A DNA stretch of 39,944 nucleotides, from positions 1-39,944 of the forward strand of contig JAAZXA010000095.1 of the NCBI GenBank assembly GCA_014240385.1, in the 5' to 3' direction. A program made the translations under genes and the position numbers. This document shows positions 19,386-28,900 of this stretch, piece after piece. The notes beneath the pieces are model-generated. The model saw only the letters and a program-made list of their open reading frames with translations, was not told the DNA's origin and did not search any database. Numbering within the stretch: the first letter of the stretch is position 1; every line of letters starts with the position of its first letter. The stretch comes from Methanobacteriota archaeon (GTDB lineage Archaea > Thermoplasmatota > Poseidoniia > Poseidoniales > Poseidoniaceae).

Positions 19386-20102
19386 TCAAATATTGCGGCA
19401 ATGAAAGAGCATGTGGTTATCTTCATAGCCAGCCAAATCTATTTGCTCTATGATTTCCATTCCCGAACTCAACAGCATGTCTGCAACCTTCTCAAACATT
19501 GCTCTTTCACCATCTTCATCCCAACGTTCGCTTGCTGCTTTCAACGAGAATAAACCGCTTCCACCCTTGTTGAGAAACCTCTTACATGCTGAGATAAATA
19601 TGTCAACTTGACTTGCTTGGGCTACATCTTGGAATAGCCAATCTACTCGTTGTGGTTGTATTGCCCCTACAATTGCATGCTTGCGTGCATCAGCCAATAA
19701 TGGAACAAGCCCCGGTCTAGAATGGGCAAGGTAGTTCAAATCTCTTAGACATCTTGGAGCAAGGTCAACAGCAACAATCCTTCCTCTTTTATTATTGTCT
19801 TCGCCGCATAAGATATCATGGAGGTGACTGATTGTGGTGCCATGGCCAGCACCTAGATAGAGAACTTGTGTCCCAGGTAAGGGCAATAGGTCTGAAACAT
19901 GATTTTCAGTTCTCACCAAAGCTGCTCCTAGTTTTGAGCGACTTGGATCCCAACGTCTCCATTCTCCTTCGTCAGTTCGCAGAAGAGTTTCGCCATAGAC
20001 ATTCTTTCTGGGAGTTGCATTGAGAGTCCAAATGGCACGTCCTTGCTTTCGGAAACCAGGCACTATTTCGCGACCTGGAACTTTACCTCGGCGTCCTGCC
20101 AT
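19386..20102 (-). CDS. flpA: Fibrillarin-like rRNA/tRNA 2'-O-methyltransferase
   Basis: YGETLLRTDEGEWRRWDPSRSKLGAAL, VLYLGAGHGTTISHLHDI, VAVDLAPRCLRDL, WLFQDVAQASQVDIF. Confidence 0.93.
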   Translation of the reverse strand: MAGRRGKVPGREIVPGFRKQGRAIWTLNATPRKNVYGETLLRTDEGEWRRWDPSRSKLGAALVRTENHVSDLLPLPGTQVLYLGAGHGTTISHLHDILCGEDNNKRGRIVAVDLAPRCLRDLNYLAHSRPGLVPLLADARKHAIVGAIQPQRVDWLFQDVAQASQVDIFISACKRFLNKGGSGLFSLKAASERWDEDGERAMFEKVADMLLSSGMEIIEQIDLAGYEDNHMLFHCRNI

Positions 20103-20111
20103 CTGCTCACC

Positions 20112-21155
20112 TCAACGACGCCTGCCTTTAGGAGGGCGGGGGTGTTCACTCTTGATCTCCAGCATTCTGGCTTCAACTGCTTCAACTGCGGAATCCTTCC
20201 AAATTTCAGCCCCAAATGCATCGCATCGAGCAGCAACGCTGGCTTTTGCAGCAAGCATTCGTGATATTTTTCCACGTATCCACCATGGAGAGCGGGATAT
20301 CCATGGATGCATGAAAATATGACCATGTTTAGGAGGGGGGCTGCCGGTATGGAGATGACTAAAAAATGCCTTTTCTGCACCTAAAATCTGAACTGTTCCC
20401 GCTGGTAGTCTTGCTAATCTCATTCGGCCATGGGCGCTGACACACAGTCGTGCTGCCAATAATGGGCCAAGTAATTTTGATAAAGATGGCAAATGCTTTG
20501 AGGCAAGGTCTCTGATTGAATCTTCCATTTGCTCAAGTTTACCTCTATGACCTCTAACTGAATCCGACCACGCAACCAAGGACTTCCACTCAAGTTCACC
20601 AGGCCCAGTCTCTGGTAATTCACATTCCAATTGTGTTGCTAGGTCTTCGAGAGAAGGGGATTCAGCAATGCTTCTTGCCAAGCGTGCTCGGTCTCTTTCT
20701 ACCCTTGCAGTTGGGAGGAACAATGCAGTCCATTCAACCATTCGTGATTCCATTGTTAACCAAGCAGCCCGTAATTCATCACTAGCCCGAAGCAAATGTT
20801 CCAACCTTCTGTCAGGGTCGCCGGCTGCTTTTGAAACTCCAGCCTCGGACATCACCAATGCTGCTTCATTGAGAGCCTGAATCATCTCCTCATCTGCTTC
20901 TGGGAATTCATGCTCAGGTAATTCAGGGTCGCCGGCTTGGTGTAAACAGGCATCCGGCCATCTATCTGCTAACTTCCGAGCCTCATCAGAAATGCCGCCC
21001 AAACCAATTGTTTCCAAACGGTTGATAATTAGAAATTGGGACATCTTACCAGACCATGCCTCGACATCCAAGGTTTGCCCTTCAGCATCGATAACTATCG
21101 CACAACGCCAATCATATACTATCCAGACCACGTTAGGCCGAGAAGTGCATGGCAT
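20112..21155 (-). CDS. Nop5/Nop56-Nop58 family C/D RNP core protein
   Basis: Nop domain: LAARLCVSAHGRMRLARLPAGTVQILGAEKAFFSHLHTGSPPPKHGHIFMHPWI...RGKISRMLAAKASVAARCDAF; adjacent to flpA. Confidence 0.9.
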   Translation of the reverse strand: MPCTSRPNVVWIVYDWRCAIVIDAEGQTLDVEAWSGKMSQFLIINRLETIGLGGISDEARKLADRWPDACLHQAGDPELPEHEFPEADEEMIQALNEAALVMSEAGVSKAAGDPDRRLEHLLRASDELRAAWLTMESRMVEWTALFLPTARVERDRARLARSIAESPSLEDLATQLECELPETGPGELEWKSLVAWSDSVRGHRGKLEQMEDSIRDLASKHLPSLSKLLGPLLAARLCVSAHGRMRLARLPAGTVQILGAEKAFFSHLHTGSPPPKHGHIFMHPWISRSPWWIRGKISRMLAAKASVAARCDAFGAEIWKDSAVEAVEARMLEIKSEHPRPPKGRRR

Positions 21156-21181
21156 ATGAGTTTAGGGAACTATTCATATGC
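21152..21181. promoter_or_regulatory. Inverted repeat GCATATGA-N14-TCATATGC in the divergent Nop5/TFS intergenic region
   Basis: Perfect 8-bp arms at 21152-21159 and 21174-21181; each arm contains CATATG. Confidence 0.4.
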
Positions 21182-21204
21182 TGGGGCATTCCGCTGTAAT
21201 CTCC

Positions 21205-21558
21205 ATGTTCTGCCCAGAATGTGGTACACTTGCATTTCCAGACACCTCGGGAAACCTCGATTGCCCTAACTACAAATGTGGTTACAAAGGAAGCGCAGAG
21301 AATAAGATTAGAGGCGCTGATGGCAAGGAAATTAATCTTGCAGAAACCATTTCATCCTCCAAAGTTGAAACTCGAGAATACGAAATCATCAATGATGCTG
21401 ATGCCATAATGGGTGTTCTAACCACAGATTCCTATATCTGTCCAAAATGCAATGGCGTCGAAGTATTCTCCGAACTTCACCAAACCCGTGCTAGTGATGA
21501 ACCAGAGACTCGTTTCCTTACTTGCAAGGCTTGTAAGCACGGCTGGAGAGAATACTGA
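21205..21558 (+). CDS. Transcription factor S (TFS/TFIIS-like; RPB9-type zinc ribbons)
   Basis: MFCPECGTLAFPDTSGNLDCPNYKCGYK N-ribbon; C-ribbon CPKCNGVEVFSELHQTRASDEPETRFLTCKACKHGWREY retains the acidic DE tip. ORF track start 21178 is an alternative. Confidence 0.9.
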   Translation: MFCPECGTLAFPDTSGNLDCPNYKCGYKGSAENKIRGADGKEINLAETISSSKVETREYEIINDADAIMGVLTTDSYICPKCNGVEVFSELHQTRASDEPETRFLTCKACKHGWREY

Positions 21559-21638
21559 AAGGGGTTTTCCTCAATATAATGAAGGGCTTTGCCTTTAGGG
21601 AGATTTATGGACCCCCGCTGAAGAGCGAAGTCTACAGG

Positions 21639-22394
21639 ATGGAACGTGACATGCTCAACATCACAGCTAGACAGGACCTGATGAGGAACATCTTCGACAC
21701 AATAAGTGTCGTAGTAGAAGAAGCAAGATTGGATTTTGCTGAAAATGACATGGAGATTAGGGTAGTGGATCCTTCGCACGTAGCAATGATTCGTATGAAG
21801 GTTGACTCAGCAGCATTTGAGTCATGGGAAGTCGACGAAACATCTCTTGGCCTTGAATTGGTAAAGATGCGTGATTTACTCTCTTTAGGTAATGCTGGTG
21901 ACCTAATAGAAATGAAGCACGATGAAGCAGAAGGCAGAATCAATCTCTCGATGGGAAAAATAGACCGTGTTATCAGACCACTTGACCACTCTACTGTCTC
22001 ACCACCAAATGTTCCAGACCTTGAACTTCCAGCCAGCGTCACACTTTCTGGTGAAGATTTGTCAAAAGCATTGCGAGCAGCCAGACAAGTCGGCGACCTC
22101 GTAAACATTAGCCTAAGTGAAGAGGGGTTGACAATCAACGTAACAGGTGGCGACACAGATAGCGTTAGCGTCATGTACACCAAGGATGAAGTTCAAGAAT
22201 TGAAGTGTGATGGAGCGGTTCGCTCCCAATATAGTCTGACTTACTTACTGCCAATCTCAAAATTGATGAGCGTTGTCGACAGCGTTACTTTGAGATTCGG
22301 CGACAACTTCCCACTAAAAATTGAATATGAGTTCGCAAATGGTGCGGCCGATGTCACATACTTCTTGGCACCTCGTATCGAAGGCGATATCTGA
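21639..22394 (+). CDS. pcn: DNA polymerase sliding clamp PCNA
   Basis: LNITARQDLMRNIFDTISVVVEEARLDFAENDMEIRVVDPSHVAMIRMKV..., C-terminal YLLPISKLMSVVDSVTLRFGDNFPLKIEYEF...YFLAPRIEGDI. ORF opens at 21579; start 21639 or nearby. Confidence 0.92.
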   Translation: MERDMLNITARQDLMRNIFDTISVVVEEARLDFAENDMEIRVVDPSHVAMIRMKVDSAAFESWEVDETSLGLELVKMRDLLSLGNAGDLIEMKHDEAEGRINLSMGKIDRVIRPLDHSTVSPPNVPDLELPASVTLSGEDLSKALRAARQVGDLVNISLSEEGLTINVTGGDTDSVSVMYTKDEVQELKCDGAVRSQYSLTYLLPISKLMSVVDSVTLRFGDNFPLKIEYEFANGAADVTYFLAPRIEGDI

Positions 22395-22456
22395 AATCTG
22401 AAGATAACTACCACCTTTGCGGGTTTCATTGAAAGGTCATAGGTTGTGCCACGGAT

Positions 22457-23551
22457 ATGGAGCAGCCACGAGTATGTGTGCTCATCCCAACCCTGCGTAA
22501 TGCCCAACAATTAGATGTGGTTTTACAATCCTTGAACAATCAGGACTGGAATGGGGAATTAGAAATTGCTTGTGTTGGCCCAACTGGTGATGATGGAGAA
22601 GCAGTTGCTGTCAAACATGGTGCTAGATGGATTGATGACAATGGCAGCCGAAACCGGGCTGATGCCTGTAATGTCGGAATTGAAGCCATTGATTGTGATA
22701 TTTTATTATTCACAGATGATGATGTAATCCCCCCCGCAAATTGGGCTGGAAAACTGATTCGATGGTTCGATAGAGATGAAGTAGGGGGAATTGGTGGTCC
22801 AAATTTTGCACCCGATGAAGATTCCTTTTCCTCAAAATCTGCAGATGTGGCTTTTTGTGCGCGTTGGGTAACCGCTGGAACAAGATACGGCAAAGTCCCA
22901 GTAGGAGAATTAGTAGAAATTGACCATAACCCTGGCTGTAATTCCGCTTATAGAAAGCACATTCTCGATGAAGTGAAAGGGTTTGAAGCAGGTTGTATAG
23001 GTGCAGAAGATGTGGTTATGGACCGTAAAATTCTAGATGCTGGATATAGACTCTGGTTTGATCCAACTGCAATCATGCCCCACAGGAGGAGAAAACCCAT
23101 CAAGCCCTATATGCAACAATTACGAAATTACGGTTATGTTCGAACGTTGGCAAATGCCCGTTGGCCGGCATTGAAGGCTTGGTCTCATTCAGCCATCGCC
23201 CTATTCCCAATCCTGGCAATTTTCGGTATTGCTACTTTCCTGTGGGGATTATCTCAAGGAGGAATAGATTGGTCTGACCCGCTCAACTCCCCCGAAATGG
23301 GTGCCCCTCGAATCGCTGCACATACAACTGCAAGCCTCTTTATCGCCTACATCATAATCTGTTGGTTAGGTGCAATGTTTGGTGCCTCTCCTCATCGAAA
23401 TCTCGCAACAATTCTAATTTCACCTATTATGATATTCATGGCTCATTGGGCCTATGGAACTGGAGTTCTGAAAGGAATGAAACAGATTCATCTTGGAGAA
23501 GGGGCAGCAGCCGGTCTAGGAATTCAAATCGACGATAAGTCAAGAGATTGA
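22457..23551 (+). CDS. Membrane-associated family 2 glycosyltransferase
   Basis: VCVLIPTLRNAQQLDVVLQSLNNQ, ILLFTDDDVIPPANWAGKL (DDD), NPGCNSAYRKHILDEVKGFEAGCIGAEDVVMDRKI, C-terminal hydrophobic segments. Confidence 0.85.
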   Translation: MEQPRVCVLIPTLRNAQQLDVVLQSLNNQDWNGELEIACVGPTGDDGEAVAVKHGARWIDDNGSRNRADACNVGIEAIDCDILLFTDDDVIPPANWAGKLIRWFDRDEVGGIGGPNFAPDEDSFSSKSADVAFCARWVTAGTRYGKVPVGELVEIDHNPGCNSAYRKHILDEVKGFEAGCIGAEDVVMDRKILDAGYRLWFDPTAIMPHRRRKPIKPYMQQLRNYGYVRTLANARWPALKAWSHSAIALFPILAIFGIATFLWGLSQGGIDWSDPLNSPEMGAPRIAAHTTASLFIAYIIICWLGAMFGASPHRNLATILISPIMIFMAHWAYGTGVLKGMKQIHLGEGAAAGLGIQIDDKSRD

Positions 23552-23610
23552 AAATCACCTTTTCAAGTTGTAAACTAACAGTGGGTTCTTCAGTGAATGT
23601 ATGAGCAGAG

Positions 23611-24009
23611 ATGCCCAAAGGAGCGGGCATTAGCATGAGTTTTGGTTTCAAACAGCGTTTTGAAGCAATGAATAAACCTGTTCAAGACTACCCTGAAGAA
23701 GAAATATGGGGAATCATTAGAACTTGGTTAGTAATTTCCAGAATCGTTGCTTTCATTGCCATGATTGCGATGGCTGAATTACTAGATGATATGATGATGG
23801 CTGGCCTATCAATCAGCCTTTGGTCCTTGATAATTGGTATCCCTATTTTCTTGATTCTTTCACTTAGCATTATTTGGGGAGATCGTTGGATTTCCTCCTT
23901 CCTTGAATCACCAGATAATGAACATGGAAGGAAACGTCAACTATCCACACCTGGAATAGATTCTGGAAAGGAGCAAGTAATGCTCCATCCCATCAAAACC
24001 CGCCGTTAA
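23611..24009 (+). CDS. Small membrane protein, hypothetical
   Basis: Two strongly hydrophobic segments (WLVISRIVAFIAMIAMAELL, LWSLIIGIPIFLILSLSIIWG). Confidence 0.55.
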   Translation: MPKGAGISMSFGFKQRFEAMNKPVQDYPEEEIWGIIRTWLVISRIVAFIAMIAMAELLDDMMMAGLSISLWSLIIGIPIFLILSLSIIWGDRWISSFLESPDNEHGRKRQLSTPGIDSGKEQVMLHPIKTRR

Positions 24010-25853
24010 GCGTCGTGCTGAGTAGCCTGACCTGTGCTATTCTCAAGGTCTCCAGTTTGCACAGCCCACAGGTCTGCATAGACTCCATCTTTTCTGAGCA
24101 AGTCATGATGGGTGCCCCTTTCCACTACAACCCCTTCGACGAGAACTAATATCACATCTGCATCCCTAATAGTGCTAAGTCGGTGGGCAACTGCAACTGT
24201 CATTCTGCCATCCTTGAATTGATTTAGATTACGTTGAATTATTTCCTCAGTTCTAGTGTCAACAGCACTCGTTGCTTCATCCAAAATTAATAATGCTGGT
24301 TTCCTAAGAATCGCTCTAGCCAAGGAAATCCTTTGCCTTTGTCCACCTGAAAGTTTGACTCCACGGTCGCCAACCATCGTATCATAACCAATTTTGAAAG
24401 ACTCGATAAATTCGTCTGCACCAGCCAAGCGGGCTGCTTCTTCGATTTCCTCTTTTGAAGCAGACTGGTTTGAATAGGCGATATTCTCACGCACTGTGCC
24501 ATGGAAAAGGTAAACATCTTGGCTAACATATCCGATTTGTTGTCGCATGCTTGCTAAGGTCAAATCCTGTAAGTCTGTATTATTCATCATAACCTTTCCA
24601 CTATCAGGTTCATAGTATCTTAGAAGCAACTTGACGATTGTTGATTTACCTGCACCTGTTGGTCCAACAATACCCACAGATTGATTTTCCTCCAATGATA
24701 AAGAGATTCCATTCAGAACTTTATTTCCTCCTGGGTAGCCAAAATGAACATCCTCAAAGGTGATGCACTCCGCCTTACCGGCCAAGTCCTTAGCCCCTTC
24801 TTTGTCGATGATCGTTGCTTCGAGGTCAATCATTGCGAATACTCTACGGGCACTTGCTTCGCTTTTCTGGATTTGATTGACTAACATTCCAAGTATGAAT
24901 AATGGCATCGACATTCTTGTGCTCATCAATAGGAAAGTGACATATTGACCTGGAGTGATATCACCATTACCAACTAGCCAACCACCTACTGTTGCCAAGG
25001 CTCCAAATGCAAGGCCAGCAATGACATAAATTCCGGGGAGGAACCGGTTTCTCACCACAGTTGCTTTTATTGCTGCATCCATGTAAGAACCAGATTCAAC
25101 ACCTACTCTTTGGGCCTCATAGGATTGAGCATTGTATGCTTGTACGACTCCCATTCCTGAGATATTGTTGGCGAGTACAGAATTGATATCACCAAATGAT
25201 TGTCTAGTTTCACGATAGCGACGCTGAATACGAGTTGAAAAGAAGTAAACCAATGGCATAATGAAGGCAATTGGAACGAATAATACGATAGTTAACTTCC
25301 AAGACATCCACATCAAGATGACAAAAGCAGCGGAGAAAGTGACGAAAATTCTGATTATCGAAGTAGATGCATCTGAGAGGAAATTCTCTAATTGATTTAC
25401 ATCGGCAGAAAGAACCGACATGATGTCACCTGTTTGTCTATCTTCAAAATATCGCATCTCCATTTTTATCAAGGAATCAAATGCTTTCATCCGAATATCA
25501 TGCTGCAAATATTGAGCCAATGTTTCCCATGAATAATTTGAGATTCCTTGCGAAATTGCTAAGCCGGTAAAAGAGGCAAGAATTAATGCCCCGTACCATG
25601 CAAAATCCTTTATTTCACTTATTTCTCCTCTTAGAACTGCATCAGTCAGTAAACCCATGGCAACGAAAGGAAGCAAGTCACAGGCTCTTGCAACAGCATT
25701 TGCTCCGACGCCAAGGAAGAACCTTTTTTTGTAGGGTTTTATGAAAGGAATAATTCTCCATAATTGCTTCCCAAGGACCTGCTTGTCTCCCGATTCATCT
25801 AGCCCATCATGGCGCTCTCTCGCCTTTTGAGCCTCAGCCATTGCAGCAGTCAC
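24006..25853 (-). CDS. ABC exporter, fused permease-ATPase (MsbA/MDR-like)
   Basis: N-terminal TM domain; GPTGAGKSTIVKLLLRYYEP, LSGGQRQRISLARAILRKPALLILDEATSAVDTRTE, VAHRLSTIRDADVI. Confidence 0.93.
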   Translation of the reverse strand: MTAAMAEAQKARERHDGLDESGDKQVLGKQLWRIIPFIKPYKKRFFLGVGANAVARACDLLPFVAMGLLTDAVLRGEISEIKDFAWYGALILASFTGLAISQGISNYSWETLAQYLQHDIRMKAFDSLIKMEMRYFEDRQTGDIMSVLSADVNQLENFLSDASTSIIRIFVTFSAAFVILMWMSWKLTIVLFVPIAFIMPLVYFFSTRIQRRYRETRQSFGDINSVLANNISGMGVVQAYNAQSYEAQRVGVESGSYMDAAIKATVVRNRFLPGIYVIAGLAFGALATVGGWLVGNGDITPGQYVTFLLMSTRMSMPLFILGMLVNQIQKSEASARRVFAMIDLEATIIDKEGAKDLAGKAECITFEDVHFGYPGGNKVLNGISLSLEENQSVGIVGPTGAGKSTIVKLLLRYYEPDSGKVMMNNTDLQDLTLASMRQQIGYVSQDVYLFHGTVRENIAYSNQSASKEEIEEAARLAGADEFIESFKIGYDTMVGDRGVKLSGGQRQRISLARAILRKPALLILDEATSAVDTRTEEIIQRNLNQFKDGRMTVAVAHRLSTIRDADVILVLVEGVVVERGTHHDLLRKDGVYADLWAVQTGDLENSTGQATQHDA

Positions 25854-25953
25854 AACTCAACTCCGGTGAAGCCCCGTTTTCAATGCTTGTCATCGATAGA
25901 CTGTTGTTCGCTTTGGACGAACCTTCATGTTGGAGTCGTAGTCTGCAAAAAGC

Positions 25954-28900
25954 ATGTGCAGTCGATACCGCAGCGCCATTGTAGTTCTCAGCATTTTTTT
26001 GATTCAATTATTTTCGCCTTTAACTGTACCAGTTTTGGCTCAGAAAAACGTTGCGGAAAACACGCAAGCCGACTTAGTAGGATTAGAAAAAATCGGCATA
26101 ACTCCAATCTTAGACAAAGAACATGGCTGGAATGGGGATGCAGGGCAAGTTTGGTTAAGGTACCGAAATGCTGAGACAATTTCAATTGAAGAATGGCCAA
26201 GTAATTCTGTTAATGGATGGCTGGTGTTGCAACATTCGTATCCCGTTCCGACTACTTGGGTAGATGAACTCTCTAATGCTGGAATTGAATGCGCCTCGTT
26301 CCTCCCACCAAACTCATTTCATTGTAAGGTCAATTCAATGAAAGTTGAAGCATTAGAGGATTTGGATGTTGAAGCAATGATGAAACTTGATCCAAGTGAC
26401 AAATTACAATCAAATGTAGCCCCATTATTACTTGGAGAGATGGAACAAGCATTTGCTAGCAAAGGTATTCTCACTGTCAATATTGCCCTTTCTGGGACTC
26501 AATGGCCCGACCTTCCATACAAACAAGATTCTCTAGTCTTATTACACAGCCATGATGGGCGCTTTGCTACCGCCACTGCCAATAGCATTGGAATATCTCT
26601 ACTGGCAAACTCTGAGGAAATTGAATGGATAGAACCTCGACCTGTTTTCAGTATTCTCAATGATGTCGCTCAGCACTGGATGGCGGTAGACCAAGTAGAT
26701 AATCAGAACAATATCAGTACTATCAATTCTGCTTACAATAGCGTTGATGGAACTGGAATTATTGTCACTGTCGCTGATACTGGAATTGATAGCGGCGTAA
26801 ATGATTCAACAATGCACGGTGATTTTAGAGACCACACAACTGGAATTCTCTCTGTTCCTGTTCCAGGAAGTGTACAGTATTGGGCTCAACAATATCAAGG
26901 CTCTTGGGACGATGGCGCTTCAGACGAAGATAGTGGACATGGAACTCATGTTTCAGGAAGTGTCTTAGGTGATGGGACTGAATCAAATGGAGATATCAAA
27001 GGTACCGCTCCAGAAGCAAACCTTCTATTCCAAGCCACCGAACAATATGTTAATTTCAACAGTAATGCCGGAGTTTCTGATGGCTACGGACTATGGGCAA
27101 TACCGGACGATATTCGCGACCTTTTTGATTTAGCAGCAGAAAATGGCTCTCTTGTTCATACCAATTCATGGGGCTCTTCAGTTGCTGGTGAATATACAAC
27201 ATCTGCCATGCAAGCAGATGATGCTGCACGGACTTATGCAAATATGTCAATCCTCTTTGCTGCTTCAAACGATGGAGAAGACACAAACTCGAATGGGGAA
27301 GTAGACCTCGATTCCTTGGGCTCACCCGGCACTGCAAAAAATGTCCTAACAGTTGGAGCAACTGAAAATGATCGAACCACATTTTGCGAAGGTGATGGAA
27401 CATGCTGGTACACCGGTACTTGGGGTAATTCCTATGGCAGTCCAATTTCGAGTGATAGAACTGGCGGTAATGCCAATGGAATGGCCGCTTTTTCGAGCCG
27501 TGGACCTACCGATGATTCTCGCTTAAAGCCCGATGTCTCTGCCCCCGGCACGTGGATTCTATCAACAAAGTCTCGTTCTACGAGTGATACTGGATGGAGT
27601 TCGTATGATAGTGATTATACTTACATGGGAGGGACAAGTATGGCAACCCCATTGACCGCAGGAGCAGTTGCATTACTAATTCAACATCTAAAGCAAAATG
27701 TGGGCCATCAGGACCCTTCTTCCGCTCTAATCAAAGCAATAATGGCGGCGGGAGCAGATGATATGACTGGACAATACAATAGTGCAACAAATGGAGCGGG
27801 TGAAACTGCGCCAAATATGCACGAAGGTTGGGGGAGGGTGAACATGGGAGTAAATGCAAATGTTTCCTTCCTCGATGGTGAAGCCTTGTCAACCGGGGAA
27901 CAATTAGGCTTCAGATTCAATGTCACACAAGCAATACCAGACTTGCGCATTATCCTATCTTGGACTGACCCAGCCTCGACCTCGGCTGCCAGCGTAAACC
28001 TAGTCAATGACCTTGATTTATCTCTCAAGAGTCCAAGTGGGAGTTGGACCAACTTATCTAATGACCGTGATAATCTAAGAGGATTCGACTTGTCAAACCC
28101 TGCTACTGGAACTTGGGAGGTAGTCGTATCTGGGACAAGTGTTCCAACTGGACCACAGGGTTTCTCACTGGTGCTTTCCAGAAATTTCACCATCATCAAT
28201 GGTAGTACCGATGACGATATGGATGGAGTCGACAACGATGTCGACGATTGCGCAACTACAGCTGGCACCTCCTCACAGGACCGAATGGGTTGTATCGACA
28301 GCGACGGAGATGGCTATTCAGATGCTGATTCAACTTGGACAATAAGCGATGGCGCCGATGAATTCCCTCAAGATTCTAGTCAGTGGGTTGATATTGATGG
28401 TGATGGCTATGGTGACAACCTCGTTGGAAATGAAGGCGACTCTTGTACCACGATTGCAGGCTGGTCAAACTTGGATAGATTTGGTTGCCTTGATAGCGAC
28501 GAAGATGGTTGGTCAAACCCTGATTCCTCTTGGACAACATCGAATGGTGCGGATTATTGCGGTATGGTTGTTGGAACCTCAAATAAAGACCGAAATGGAT
28601 GCCTAGATAGTGATGGCGATGGTTATTCTGACAACGATTCAACTTGGACGACCAATGATGGAGCTGATGCATTCATCAATGACTCTAGTCAATGGTCCGA
28701 TGTTGATTTGGATGGGTATGGAGATAATGCGAGTGGAACCACTCCTGATTCCTGCATCAATACTCCTGGAAACTCCACCATCGATAGGTTTGGTTGTCTC
28801 GATACGGATAACGATGGCTACTCTGATGGCGGCGATGCTTTTCCAAATGACCCAACAAGAAATGCAGATGGTGATTTAGATGGTTTTGATGATGATGAAG

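Noticed and set aside
20020-20322. Plus-strand ORFs over flpA/Nop5 (20020-20322, 20043-20264, 20668-20880)
   Set aside because: Antisense to well-supported fibrillarin and Nop5 genes.
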